A stretch of 64,000 nucleotides of DNA, taken from CAIWHR01 sp963811685. GTDB lineage: Bacteria > Pseudomonadota > Gammaproteobacteria > Burkholderiales > Casimicrobiaceae. This document shows, in pieces, positions 17,651-27,530 of the stretch. Positions within the stretch are counted from its first letter, which is position 1; every line of letters begins with the position of its first letter. The notes beneath the pieces were generated by a model, which ran no database searches, was not told the origin of the DNA, and saw nothing but the letters and a program-made list of their open reading frames with translations. Made by a program: the position numbers and the translations under genes. The stretch lies in the NCBI GenBank assembly GCA_963811685.1, contig CAWESK010000010.1:310001-374000 (forward strand), written 5' to 3'.

Positions 17651-18795
17651 AATACATCGACGAATTCCGCGACGGCACGCTTGCGCGACGGATCGCGTCG
17701 TCGATTGCGCGCGAGGCGCTGCCGGACCGGCGTTACCATTTCATGGAATTCTGCGGCGGCCACACGCACGCGATCTCGCGCTACGGCATCAAGGACCTGC
17801 TGCCGCCGAACGTCGAGATGATCCATGGCCCCGGCTGCCCCGTCTGCGTGCTGCCCATCGGCCGCATCGACAGCGCGATCGAGCTTGCCGCGCGGCCTGG
17901 CCTGATCCTCGCGACGTACGCCGACACGATGCGCGTGCCGGCCTCGAACGGGCTGTCGCTGATGAAGGCGAAAGCGCGCGGCGCGGACATCCGGATGGTA
18001 TACACCTGCGCCGACGCTGTCGCGATGGCGCGCGCGAACCCGGACCGGGAGGTGGTGTTCTTCGCCATCGGCTTCGAGACGACGACCCCGCCGACGGCGG
18101 TTGCCATTCTCGAGGCGGCTGCGGCCGGGCTCGCGAATTTCAGCGTGTTCTGCAATCACGTGCTCACGCCGGCGGCGATTGCGAATATCCTCGAATCGCC
18201 GGAAGTGCGCGAGCTCGGCACCGTGCCGCTCGACGGATTCATCGGCCCGGCGCACGTCTCCACGGTCATCGGGACGCAGCCGTACGAATATTTCGCCGAG
18301 GAATACGAGCGGCCGGTCGTCATCGCCGGCTTCGAGCCGCTCGACGTGATGCAGGCGATCCTGATGCTCGTGCGCCAGCTGAACGAAGGTCGCGCGGAGG
18401 TCGAGAACGAGTTCACCCGCGCCGTCACGCGCGATGGAAATGTCAAGGCGAAGGCGCTCGTCGCCGAGGTCTTCGAGCTGCGGCGCACGTTCGAGTGGCG
18501 CGGCCTGGGCGAGGTGCCTTACAGCGCGCTGCGCATCAAGGAGAAGTACCGCGGGCACGACGCCGAAGCGCGTTACGGCATCGCGTACCGCGCCGTCGCC
18601 GACAACAAGGCCTGCGAATGCGGCGCGATCCTGCGCGGCGTGAAGAAGCCGACCGACTGCAAGGTCTTCGGCACCGTGTGCACGCCGGAGAATCCCATCG
18701 GGTCGTGCATGGTGTCCTCGGAGGGCGCCTGCGCCGCGCATTACACGTACGGCCGCTTCAAGGACGTGCCCGTCGTGGCCGCCGCCGTGTCATGA
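17647..18795 (+). CDS. hypD: Hydrogenase maturation iron-sulfur protein HypD
   Basis: A 382-residue [4Fe-4S] protein on which the Fe(CN)2CO group is assembled. Conserved motifs are all present: FMEFCGGHTHAISRYG, HGPGCPVCVLP, GFETTTPPTA, and the C-terminal cluster-binding cysteines (ACECGAILRG, PTDCKVFGTVCTPENP, GSCMVSSEGACAAHY). The ATG at 17647 overlaps the hypC stop. No disruption. Its stop overlaps the hypE ATG by four bases, so hypCDE are probably translationally coupled. Confidence 0.98.
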   Translation: MKYIDEFRDGTLARRIASSIAREALPDRRYHFMEFCGGHTHAISRYGIKDLLPPNVEMIHGPGCPVCVLPIGRIDSAIELAARPGLILATYADTMRVPASNGLSLMKAKARGADIRMVYTCADAVAMARANPDREVVFFAIGFETTTPPTAVAILEAAAAGLANFSVFCNHVLTPAAIANILESPEVRELGTVPLDGFIGPAHVSTVIGTQPYEYFAEEYERPVVIAGFEPLDVMQAILMLVRQLNEGRAEVENEFTRAVTRDGNVKAKALVAEVFELRRTFEWRGLGEVPYSALRIKEKYRGHDAEARYGIAYRAVADNKACECGAILRGVKKPTDCKVFGTVCTPENPIGSCMVSSEGACAAHYTYGRFKDVPVVAAAVS

Positions 18796-19841
18796 GCACG
18801 ATTCGCGCCGGGTATGTCCGGCCCGTCGACTTCAAGCACGGGCGCATCGACATGACGCATGGCAGCGGCGGCCGCGCCACGGCACAGCTCGTCGACGAGC
18901 TCTTCGTGCGCGCGTTCGACAACGAATGGCTGCGCGCGGGCAACGACGGTGCGCAGATCGCGATGCCGCCCGGCCGCATGGTGATCGCCACCGATGCGCA
19001 CGTGGTCTCGCCGCTGTTCTTTCCCGGCGGCGACATCGGCTGCCTCTCCGTCCACGGCACCGTCAACGACGTCGCGATGGCGGGCGCGATGCCGCTCTAT
19101 CTCGCCGCGACGTTCGTCCTCGAGGAAGGATTCCCGCTTGCCGATTTGCAGCGGATCGTGCAATCGATGGCGGCGGCGGCGCGCGCCGCCGGCGTGCCGG
19201 TCGTTACCGGCGACACCAAGGTCGTCGAGCAGGGCAAGGGCGACGGCGTGTTCATCACGACGACGGGCGTGGGTGTCGTTCCCGAAGGTGTCGACATCGA
19301 CGGGAACCGCGCGCGACCGGGCGACGCGATCCTCGTCAGCGGCACGCTGGGCGATCACGGCGTCGCGATCATGTCGTTGCGCGAAAATCTTTCGTTCGAG
19401 ACGTCGATCGAATCGGACACCGCGGCGCTGCACCACCTCGTCGCGGCGATGATCGGCGCGGTGCCGGGGATCCATTGCCTGCGCGACCCGACGCGCGGCG
19501 GCCTCGCGACGACGCTGAACGAGATCGCCACGCAATCGGGATGCGGGATGGCGATCCGCGAGCGCGACCTTCCGATCAAGCCGCAGGTGAGCGCGGCATG
19601 CGAGTTTCTCGGCCTCGATCCTCTCTATGTCGCCAACGAGGGAAAGCTGGTCGCGATTGCGCCCGCGAAGGACGCGCAGCGCCTGCTCGCGACGATGCGC
19701 GCCCATCCGCTGGGCCGCGACGCCGCGATCATCGGCGAGGTCGTCGCCGACCCGCTCGGTTTCGTGCAGATGGAAACGACCTTCGGCGGCCGCCGCAACG
19801 TCGATTGGCTGACCGGCGAGCAGCTGCCGCGAATCTGCTAG
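18792..19841 (+). CDS. hypE: Hydrogenase maturation protein HypE
   Basis: PurM-like ATPase that dehydrates its thiocarbamoylated C-terminal cysteine to thiocyanate. The C-terminus is QLPRIC, so the essential terminal Cys is present. The N-terminal DMTHGSGGRATAQLVDELF and ATDAHVVSPLFFPGGDIG segments hold the ATP-binding residues, and HGTVNDVAMAGA is diagnostic. The 349 residues match the family length. Start ATG 18792 overlaps hypD; 11 bases separate it from hypX. Confidence 0.98.
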   Translation: MSTIRAGYVRPVDFKHGRIDMTHGSGGRATAQLVDELFVRAFDNEWLRAGNDGAQIAMPPGRMVIATDAHVVSPLFFPGGDIGCLSVHGTVNDVAMAGAMPLYLAATFVLEEGFPLADLQRIVQSMAAAARAAGVPVVTGDTKVVEQGKGDGVFITTTGVGVVPEGVDIDGNRARPGDAILVSGTLGDHGVAIMSLRENLSFETSIESDTAALHHLVAAMIGAVPGIHCLRDPTRGGLATTLNEIATQSGCGMAIRERDLPIKPQVSAACEFLGLDPLYVANEGKLVAIAPAKDAQRLLATMRAHPLGRDAAIIGEVVADPLGFVQMETTFGGRRNVDWLTGEQLPRIC

Positions 19842-19852
19842 CGCTCGCTGCC

Positions 19853-21590
19853 ATGCGCATCCTGCTGCTGACGCATTCGTTCAACAGTCTCACGCAGCGG
19901 CTCTACGTCGAGCTCGTCGACGCGGGCCATGCGGTGGCGGTCGAGTTCGATGTCAACGATCGGGTCACCGAGGAGGCCGTCGCGGCCTGGCGGCCCGATC
20001 TTGTCGTCGCGCCGTTTCTGAAGCGCGCGATTCCCGAGCCGGTGTGGCGTGCGCACCGCTGCATCGTCATCCACCCGGGTGTACCGGGCGATCGCGGTCC
20101 GTCGGCGCTCGACTGGGCGATCGCGCGCGGCGAGCAAGACTGGGGCGTGACGGCGCTCGAGGCCATCGCCGAATTCGACGCCGGCCCGATATGGGCGACG
20201 TCGTCGTTTCCCATGCGCGATGCATCGAAATCGAGCCTGTATCGCAACGAGGTCACCGAGGCCGCCGTGGCGTGCATCAGGGAGACGCTGGCGCGGCTTG
20301 CCCAGCCTGAATTCGCGCCGACCCGTGCAGGAATCCGCACGTGGCGACGCGCGCGGGCGCGCGCATCCGCCGATGCGCCAGGCGGACCGCGCCATCGACT
20401 GGCGTCGCGACGACACCCGGACCATCCTGCGCAGGATTCGCGCGGCCGACGGCTTCCCCGGCGTGCGCGACGACGTCGCCGGCATGCCGTGCCATCTGTA
20501 CGACGCGCATCGCGAAGGGCGCCTGCGCGGCGACGCGGGTGCCATTGTCGCCACGCGCGGCGGCGCGATCTGCCGGGCGACGCGCGACGGCGCGGTCTGG
20601 ATCGGCCACTTGCGACGCGCCGACGACCCGGCCGCGTTCAAGCTCCCGGCCGCGATGGTTCTGGGCGATCGTCTGGCGAGCGTCCCGGAATCGCCGCTGA
20701 CGCCGGAAGAAGCGGTCGACTATCCGACGTGGCAGCCGATCCGCTACGTCGAGGCTGGGCCGATCGGCTATTTGCATTTCTCGTTCTACAACGGCGCCAT
20801 GGGGACGGAGCAGTGCGAGGCGCTGCGCCGGGCGTATGCCTATGCGCGCTCGCGGCCGACGCGTGTCATCGCCCTCATGGGCGGCGAGGATTTCTGGTCC
20901 AACGGGATCCACCTCAATCTGATCGAGGCGTCGCCGCACCCCGCCGACGAGTCGTGGCGCAACATCAACGCGATCGACGACCTCGTGCGCGACATCGTCG
21001 TCACGGACCGCCACCTCACGATCGCGGCGATGTGCGGCAACGCGGGCGCCGGCGGCGTGTTCATGGCGCTCGGCGCAGACCGTGTCTACGCCCGCGACGG
21101 CGCGATCCTCAACCCGCATTACAAGGGAATGGGCAATCTGTACGGCTCCGAGTACTGGACGTATCTGCTGCCGCGACGCGTGGTCCCCGAAGCGGCGCAC
21201 AAGCTCGTCGAAAGCCGGCTGCCGATCAGTGCGGCGGGGGCAGCGGCGCTCGGGCTGATCGACGGGAACTTCGGTCCGACGCCCACCGCCTTTCGCGCCG
21301 AGATCGCGCGGCGCGCGGCAATGCTTGCCGAGGATCCGGGATTCGCCGGAATGCTCGCCGCGAAGAACCGGCGCCGCGCCGCCGACGAGTCGGCCAAGCC
21401 GCTGGCGGCCTATCGCGACGCCGAGCTCGAGCGCATGCGGCTATCGTTCTACGGCTTCGATTCGAGCTATCACGTCGCCCGCTTCAACTTCGTGCGGAAG
21501 GTGCCGCGCTCGCGCACGCCGCTGTTTCTGGCGCCGCATCGCATTCGGACCGCCGGCCGCGCGCCGGCGCTCGCCGCCGGGTCCCTGTAG
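19853..21590 (+). CDS. hypX: HypX/HoxX, aerobic CO-ligand synthesis protein (one frame break)
   Basis: HypX makes the active-site CO ligand from formyl-tetrahydrofolate in air. The N-terminal half (MRILLLTHSFNSLTQRLYVE; HPGVPGDRGPSALDWA) is formyltransferase-like and read from 19853; the C-terminal half, a crotonase-like domain with CGNAGAGGVFMALGADRV and LNPHYKGMGNLYGSEYW, is in the next frame. The break is between 20330 and 20370, where one surplus base in a GC-repeat tract separates RPT-type text from MRQADRAIDW. Removing it gives about 578 residues, the normal length. I think it is functional. It ends the hup/hyp operon and fits the O2-tolerant small subunit. Confidence 0.93.
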
Positions 21591-21615
21591 GTCCGAGCGA
21601 CGCCTTGCCGGCGGA

Positions 21616-22309
21616 TCAGCGGATTTGCCGCGGAACGATCGGCGTCTCGCGCGCTCGGCCCTTCACCGCGTCGACCCACCAGGCGCGCGCGCGGGGTCGC
21701 GCGCTGACGACGTCGTGCAGCGCGTCGTCGACGAAATGCAGCGCGACACCGTCGTCCGCGGCGAATCCCGACGGAATCGTTCGATTGCCGACGAGACGCC
21801 GAAAGGTCGGCCGGCGCGCCTTCTCGGCGTCGTAGTGCGGACATGCCGACCCGGGCAGCCAGCCGAGACAACGCAAGCGGCGTGAGCGCGCCGGGGATCG
21901 AATCGGTGACTCCCCAGTCGAACCAGCAGATCATGCCGGCGCTCACGCCGCCGATCAGGGTCCCGCGATCGTAGGCGCGGCGCAGGATCGCATCGAGCTT
22001 CCACTCGCGCCACAGGGCGAGCAGCGAGCGGGTGTTGCCGCCGCCGACGAAGATCGCGTGGTGCGCGAGAACGAAAGCTGCGAGATCTCCGGGCGGAGGC
22101 TCGAAAAGCGAAAGATGCGTCGGGCGACAGTCGAGCTTGGCCATCGCCGCGTAGAACCTCGCGCGGTACGATTGCGCATCGCCGCTCGCCGTGCCGATGA
22201 AGAGCACGCGCGGGCGTGCTCGCGCGGTTTGGGCGAGGAAATGGCGGTCGATCGCGCGGTTCTTGTCCGTCGAGAATCCGCCTCCCCCGAGCACGATGAG
22301 CTGTCGCAT
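21616..22309 (-). CDS. Peptidase S51 (dipeptidase E/cyanophycinase-like) joined to hyfI, one frame break
   Basis: A serine peptidase of family S51, cleaving Asp-containing dipeptides or similar substrates. It starts MRQLIVLGGGGFSTDKNRAI at 22309; the nucleophile elbow is GGVSAGM and a later CPHYDAE holds the other conserved residues. The C-terminal third is in a different frame: one extra base in CTTGCG near 21875-21876 separates GALTPL from RCLGWLPGSACPHYD. Repaired length is about 230 residues, normal for the family. It is read in frame with the preceding hyfI without a stop, so the two could be a fusion; see hyfI. A role with a membrane oxidoreductase is not known. Confidence 0.8.
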
Positions 22310-22873
22310 CGGACTTGCCGCGGCCTTCAGGCGGCGGGATCCGTGGCTGCGGGTGACGCGTGGCGGCGCGTGCCGCGTGATGGCAGCGAGTATCCCTTCG
22401 AGCAGCGCCCGTGGCGGCGGCGGGCAGCCGGGGACTTCGACGTCGACGGGGATCACGTTCGCGACGCGGCCGAGGCTTGCGTAGCTTTCGCCGAAGATTC
22501 CGCCCGTGCAGCCGCAATCGCCGACCGCGACCACGAGCTTCGGCTCGGGCGTCGCGTCGTAGGTCCGCTTGAGCGCGATCGCCATGTGCTTCGAGACGGG
22601 TCCGGTGACGAGCAGCAGGTCGGCGTGGCGCGGGCTCGCGACGAAGCGGATGCCGAGTCCCTCGATGTTGTAGTACGGGTTGGCGAGCGCGTGGATCTCG
22701 AGCTCGCAGCCGTTGCACGAGCCGGCATCGACCTGCCGAATGGAGAGCGCCCTGCCCAGCGTGCGCAGGATGTTCTCCTGCAGCCGGCCGACGACCGCAT
22801 GCTCGTCCGCCGGAGAAGGCGGCGGCTCCGTCCGGATGCCGGTCCTGGCGATCTGCTTCAGGATGTGCAGCAT
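22310..22873 (-). CDS. hyfI: Ehr/Hyf-type complex NuoB-like iron-sulfur subunit
   Basis: Homologue of NuoB and HyfI, the small subunit carrying one [4Fe-4S] cluster. Residues 1-188 contain the four ligands: GSCNGCELEIHAL (Cys53, Cys56), GDCGCTGG (Cys120 or Cys122) and PGCPPPP (Cys150). No stop separates it from the following peptidase, giving a 467-codon frame. A TGA at 22329-22327 in the adjacent frame would end HyfI as ...TDPAA, a natural-looking end; one surplus base upstream would explain the lost stop, as in several other genes here. So a true fusion and a sequence error are both possible. It is the last subunit gene of the complex, 13 bases after hyfG. Confidence 0.85.
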
Positions 22874-22886
22874 CGTCGCGGCTCCG

Positions 22887-24431
22887 TCAGAGATCGTGCC
22901 CGCTGTACGACAGGTTGAACGACTTGTTGATGAGCGGAAAGTCGGGAACGATGTTGCCGATCACCGCGTGCTCGAGCACCGGCCAGGACGACCACGATGG
23001 ATCGTGCGGATGACAGCGGCGGATCGATCCGTCGGGCCCGCTTTCGAGCGCGACGAAGACCGGCCCGCGCCATCCTTCCACGTAGCCCAGCCCGACCTTG
23101 AAGGGCGGCGGCTCGGGCAGCGCTGCGTGCACGGGGCCTTCGGGCATGGAGTCGACGATGACGCGGATGAGGCGCAGCGATTCCTGCGCCTCGTCGAAGC
23201 GCACGGCGACACGCGCCGCCACGTCGCCCGACTCTTGGGTGGCGATGCGCACGTCGAGCACGTCGTACGGCGGGACCGGGAAATCGCGGCGCAGGTCGCG
23301 TGCGCCGCCGCTCGCGCGGCCCGCGAGGCCGGGCAGCCCGAGCTTTGCCGCGAGCTCCCGAGTGACGATTCCGCACGCGCGGATCCGATCCTGCAGGCCC
23401 GTGTGCTCGTCGTAGATGTCGCGCAGGATGGCGATCTCGCGCGCGAGGCGCGTGCACTCGTCGCGCATGACGGCCGCGTGCGCGGCAGCGAGATCGCAAG
23501 AGACGCCTCCGGGAACGACGCGATCCATCATCATCCGGTGGCCGAATGCCGCGGCGTTGGTCCGCAGCACGTCCTCCTTGAGCCGCGAGAATTGCGAAAG
23601 ACCGAATGCGAAGCCGCAGTCGTTGCCGAGATAGCCGAGATCGCCCAGGTGATTCGCGAGACGCTCGCGCTCGAGAGCCAGCGCGCGCAGCCACGATGCG
23701 CGCGGCGGCACGCCGATCCCGGCAATGGCTTCCACGGCCTGCGCATAAGCCCACGCGAACGCGACGGTGCTGTCGCCACAGACGCGGCCGGCGAGCGCGT
23801 GCCCGTCCGCAAGCGAAAGCGCCTCGAAACGTTTTTCGATGCCCTTGTGCGTATAGCCCAGGCGTTCCTCCAGCCGCAGGACCTTTTCGCCGACGATCTG
23901 GAAGCGGAAGTGGCCGGGCTCGATGATGCCGGCGTGCACCGGCCCGACCGGGATCTCGTGCACGCCGTCGCCTTCGACGCGCACGAATCCGTAGTCCTCC
24001 TCGCCGGGCTCCCACTTCGGCGAGGCCTCGAAGTCGCGGCGCAGCGGAAAGCGGTCGATCGGCCAGCACGCCTGCCACAGCCATTGCCGCTGGTCGTCGC
24101 TGTCGGCGGCGATGCCGGTCAGGTCGAACGCGGCGCGCTGCATCCGGTTCGCCGCCGGGAAGATCGCCGCGACGTCCGGATAGTGGCCGGCCGCGTCGGG
24201 GAGCGAGTGCTCGAGCACGGTGAGGCCGCCGTCATCCTCGAGCGCCACGCGGACGGTAAAGCCGCGCTGCCGGTCGCGATCGTCGCTCACCCAGAGTGCG
24301 ACCAAGCGCCCGCCGCCTTCCCATGCGAGCCGGCATGCCGTCAGCAACTGTCCCGAGCTCACGGGAACGCGCTCCGCGGGAACTCCCGCCGGCAGCGGGG
24401 CGGCGGCGAGACCGAGGCGGGAAACGTCCAT
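22887..24431 (-). CDS. hyfG: Ehr-type catalytic-subunit homologue (NuoCD/HyfG-like) without nickel ligands
   Basis: 514 residues: an N-terminal NuoC-like domain (to about 140) and a NuoD/large-subunit-like domain (GEKVLRLEERLGYTHKGIEK onward). In real group 4 hydrogenases nickel is bound by two CxxC pairs. Here L1 reads RVCGDSTVAF (second Cys replaced by Ser) and the C-terminal pair reads NLSYSGHDL, where CxxC would stand. So three of four ligands are missing and it cannot hold a NiFe site. This matches energy-converting hydrogenase-related (Ehr) complexes. The L1 codons (TGT GGC GAC AGC) are clear and the frame is intact, so this is not an error. No C-terminal cleavage tail is present, consistent with no nickel maturation. 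Confidence 0.9.
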   Translation of the reverse strand: MDVSRLGLAAAPLPAGVPAERVPVSSGQLLTACRLAWEGGGRLVALWVSDDRDRQRGFTVRVALEDDGGLTVLEHSLPDAAGHYPDVAAIFPAANRMQRAAFDLTGIAADSDDQRQWLWQACWPIDRFPLRRDFEASPKWEPGEEDYGFVRVEGDGVHEIPVGPVHAGIIEPGHFRFQIVGEKVLRLEERLGYTHKGIEKRFEALSLADGHALAGRVCGDSTVAFAWAYAQAVEAIAGIGVPPRASWLRALALERERLANHLGDLGYLGNDCGFAFGLSQFSRLKEDVLRTNAAAFGHRMMMDRVVPGGVSCDLAAAHAAVMRDECTRLAREIAILRDIYDEHTGLQDRIRACGIVTRELAAKLGLPGLAGRASGGARDLRRDFPVPPYDVLDVRIATQESGDVAARVAVRFDEAQESLRLIRVIVDSMPEGPVHAALPEPPPFKVGLGYVEGWRGPVFVALESGPDGSIRRCHPHDPSWSSWPVLEHAVIGNIVPDFPLINKSFNLSYSGHDL

Positions 24432-24444
24432 GAGCGCTTTCGTG

Positions 24445-25896
24445 TCAGCCGATGAGCCGCGCGGCCTGCCGGTACCACTCGGCGAGGAACGGCGGAATCC
24501 ACAACCCCAGCATCAGCACGAGGGCGAGATGCACGAACACGGGGACCATCGCCGGCCGATGCGGCAGGCGCTTTGTCGTCGTCTCGCCGAACACCATCGG
24601 CTGCACCTTCGAGAACACCGCGGCGAACGCGACGCCAAGTGAGAGCAGCAGGATCGGCGTCGCCCACGGATGGTCGCGCATCGCGGTGACGAGGATCAGG
24701 AATTCGCTCGCGAACACGCCGAACGGCGGCATGCCCAGGATCGCCAGCGCGCCCAGTATCAGCCCCCAGCCGATGACGGGGCTGATCGTGACGAGACCGC
24801 GGATGTCGTCGATGATCTGCGTCCCCGCCTTCTGCGTCGCGTGCCCCACGGCGAAGAAGATCGCGGATTTCGTCAGCGAGTGCACCGTCATGTGCAATAA
24901 CGCAGCGAAGTTCGCGACTGCGCCGCCCATCCCGAAGGCAAACGTGATGATGCCCATGTGCTCGATCGACGAGTACGCGAAGAGACGCTTGACGTCCCGC
25001 TGGCGCGACAGCAGGAACGCGGCGACGATGACGGAAAGCAGCCCGAAGCCCATCATCAGGTCCTTGGCGACCGACGTGTGGAGCGACCCTTCGACCAGCA
25101 CCTTGCAGCGCACGACCGCGTACAGCGCGACATTGAGGAGCAGCCCGGAGAGCACGGCGGATACGGGCGTGGGACCCTCCGCATGGGCGTCGGGGAGCCA
25201 ATTGTGCAGCGGCACGAGGCCGACCTTCGTCCCGTAGCCCACCAGCAGAAACACGAACGCGAGCGAGAGCACCGTCGGCTCGAGGTTGCCTTTCACTCGA
25301 TCGAGCTCGGTCCACAGGAGCGCGCCGCCTTCGGCGCCGAGCAGCTTCTCCGCCGCGAAATAGAGCAGGATCGTTCCGAACAGCGCCTGCGCGATGCCCA
25401 CGCCGCAAAGGATGAAATATTTCCACGCCGCCTCGAGGCTCGCCGGCGTCCGGTACAGCGACACGAGCAGCACGGTCGCGAGCGTGGCCGCTTCGAGCGC
25501 CACCCACAGGATGCCGAGGTTGTTGGAAAGGAGCGCCAGCAGCATCGTGAAGTTGAAGAGCTGGTACATCGAGTGATAGAGGCGCAGCCGCGCCGGGGTC
25601 AGGCGGCCGTGCTCCTGCTCGATCCGCATGTACGGCCGCGAGAAGATGGCGGTCGTGAAGCCCACGAATGCGGTCAGCGCGACCAGGAACACGTTGAACG
25701 GGTCGACGAAGAACAGCCGGTCGATCGCGATGAACGGGCCGCCGATGACGACGCGGGCGGTGAGCGCCATCGCGGCGACGAACGTCGAGAAGCTCGCCAG
25801 GATGTTGAGCTCGGCCGCAAATCGCCGGTGCCCGACGAGCGCGAGCGTCGCCGCTCCAACGAGGGGAAGGCCGAGGACGGCGACGATCTCGTTCAC
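24445..25896 (-). CDS. hyfF: Ehr/Hyf-type antiporter-like membrane subunit HyfF
   Basis: A NuoN/NuoM/Mrp-antiporter family subunit of 483 residues with about 14 membrane helices. Conserved features: the Lys/His region YGTKVGLVPLHNWLPDAHAEGPTPVSAVLSG, with the charged residues thought to move protons, then KRLFAYSSIEHMGI and a later GLWIPPFLAEW. The start is GTG 25896 (VNEIVAVLGLPLVG); 13 bases separate it from hyfE and 13 from hyfG. It should pump H+ or Na+ as part of the complex. Intact. Confidence 0.93.
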   Translation of the reverse strand: MNEIVAVLGLPLVGAATLALVGHRRFAAELNILASFSTFVAAMALTARVVIGGPFIAIDRLFFVDPFNVFLVALTAFVGFTTAIFSRPYMRIEQEHGRLTPARLRLYHSMYQLFNFTMLLALLSNNLGILWVALEAATLATVLLVSLYRTPASLEAAWKYFILCGVGIAQALFGTILLYFAAEKLLGAEGGALLWTELDRVKGNLEPTVLSLAFVFLLVGYGTKVGLVPLHNWLPDAHAEGPTPVSAVLSGLLLNVALYAVVRCKVLVEGSLHTSVAKDLMMGFGLLSVIVAAFLLSRQRDVKRLFAYSSIEHMGIITFAFGMGGAVANFAALLHMTVHSLTKSAIFFAVGHATQKAGTQIIDDIRGLVTISPVIGWGLILGALAILGMPPFGVFASEFLILVTAMRDHPWATPILLLSLGVAFAAVFSKVQPMVFGETTTKRLPHRPAMVPVFVHLALVLMLGLWIPPFLAEWYRQAARLIG

Positions 25897-25909
25897 GCGC
25901 TCACCGGAG

Positions 25910-26578
25910 TCACTCGTGGTCCTTGAGCTGCTCCAGGTTCTTGAGGTCGAGGCTGTCGAACTGCTCGCGGATCTGGAAGAAGAACACGCCGAGGATCAGC
26001 ATGGCGACGAGCACGTCGAGCGCGATGCCGAGCTCCACCACCATCGGCATCCCGTACGTCGCGCTGGTCGCCGCGAAGAAGAGGCCGTTTTCCATCGACA
26101 GGAAGCCGATCACCTGCGGGATCGCCTTGCGCCGCGTGATCATCATCAGGAACGACAGCATCACGCACGCGAGCGCGATGCCGAGCGTCGAGCGGGTCAC
26201 CGTGCTCGCGAGCTGCGAGATGGGCAGCGCCAGGTTGAATGCGAAGACGACGAGCACGATGCCGATCAGCATCGTCGTCGGGATGTTGATCAGGCCCTCG
26301 AACTCCCAACGGACGTCGAGGCGCTGGATCAGCCGGTAGAGCAGCCACGGCAACAGTCCGACCTTCAGCGCCAACGTCAATCCGGCCGACCAGTAGAGAT
26401 GCGTCTGGCCCGTGCCGTAGGCGACGACCGCCGTCGACACCGCCAGGGTGAATCCCTGCATCGCGAAGAGATCGATCAGCGACAGCACGCGGCGCTGCGC
26501 CAGCATCCCGAACGACAGCAGAAGCAGGATCGCCGCAAAGAGGTTGATGAGCTGGGCATAGAGCGGAACGTTGGCCAC
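25910..26578 (-). CDS. hyfE: Ehr/Hyf-type membrane subunit HyfE (NuoK-like)
   Basis: A 222-residue membrane protein of the HyfE family; its first part is comparable with NuoK/MnhC. About seven hydrophobic helices; key segments are YAQLINLFAAILLLLSFGM, IPQVIGFLSMENGLFFAAT (with the conserved Glu in SMENG, equivalent to a NuoK glutamate) and MVVELGIALDVLVAMLILG (second buried Glu). The C-terminus EQFDSLDLKNLEQLKDHE is charged and cytosolic. It lies three bases after hyfC. Intact. Confidence 0.92.
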   Translation of the reverse strand: MANVPLYAQLINLFAAILLLLSFGMLAQRRVLSLIDLFAMQGFTLAVSTAVVAYGTGQTHLYWSAGLTLALKVGLLPWLLYRLIQRLDVRWEFEGLINIPTTMLIGIVLVVFAFNLALPISQLASTVTRSTLGIALACVMLSFLMMITRRKAIPQVIGFLSMENGLFFAATSATYGMPMVVELGIALDVLVAMLILGVFFFQIREQFDSLDLKNLEQLKDHE

Positions 26579-26581
26579 CGG

Positions 26582-27530
26582 TCAGCTCCCCAGCAGCAGG
26601 TTGACGAGCATCCCCAGCACCGCGAGCAGGAACGCGGTGCCGAGGAACTCGGGCGCGCGGAAGATCCGCAGCTTCGCCGTCAGCGTCTCGATCAGCGCGA
26701 GCAGGAATCCCCCAAGGGCGAGCTTGACGACGAGCGCCGGCGCCGCGCCCAGGATCGCCGTCCAGTCGCCGCCCTGCGCGATGCCGAACGGGAAGAACAG
26801 CGCGAGCCCGATGCACGAGTAGTTGAAGAGCTTGAGCGCCGCAGCCCATTCGATCAGCGCGAGGTGCCGCGCCGAGTATTCGAGGATCATCGCCTCGTGG
26901 ATCATCGTGAGCTCGAGGTGCGTCGCCGGGTTGTCGATCGGGATGCGCGCGTTCTCCGCGAGCGATACCATCACGAACGCCACGCCGGCAAAGGCCAGGC
27001 TCGGATAGATTGCCAGCTCGCGGTGGGCGAAGTTGTCGACGATCGTCGGCAGCGATGTCGACCCGGAGATCAGCGACGCGGTGAAGAGAACCATCAGCAA
27101 CGCCGGCTCGGCGAGAAAGCCGACGAACATCTCCCGGCGCGCGCCGAGCGAGCCGAATGACGTGCCGATGTCCATCGCGGCCAATGCGATGAACACGCGG
27201 GCGAGCGCGAACAGCCCGACGAGCGCGATCGCGTCGGCGGCGCGCGCAAACGGAAGGTCGGTCGCCAGCGACGGGCACGATGGCCGCCGCGCAGCACATC
27301 GCGCCGAACACGATGTACGGCGCAAGTCGGAAGATCGGCGAGGCGGTGGCGGCGACAACCGCGTCCTTCATGAACAACTTGCGAATCGTGCGATAGGGCA
27401 GGAGCAACGACGGCGCGCTCCGGTTCGAAAGCCAGGCGCGGCACTGGTTGACCCAGCCGACGAGCAACGGCGCGAGGAGCAGCGCGATCGCGAGCTGCAG
27501 CAGCTGGGAGAGGAGGCCAGAAACGGTCAT
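26582..27530 (-). CDS. hyfC: Ehr/Hyf-type membrane subunit HyfC (NuoH-like), one frame break
   Basis: NuoH/HyfC homologue linking the soluble module to the antiporter subunits. It begins MTVSGLLSQLLQLAIALLLA at 27530, overlapping the hyfB stop, and reads to AAAIVPVA; the rest continues in the next frame from SLATDLPFARAADAIALVG to the end. The break is at about 27270-27280 in GTGCCCGTCG; removing one base joins them into about 315 residues, the expected length. Conserved NuoH-like parts: NPATHLELTMIHEAMILEYS and DLPFARAADAI. Probably functional in the organism. Confidence 0.88.

Noticed and set aside
22887..24431. Annotation as a group 4 H2-evolving hydrogenase or formate hydrogenlyase large subunit
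   Set aside because: Three of four nickel ligands are absent in clean reading frame and there is no formate dehydrogenase or cleavable tail.
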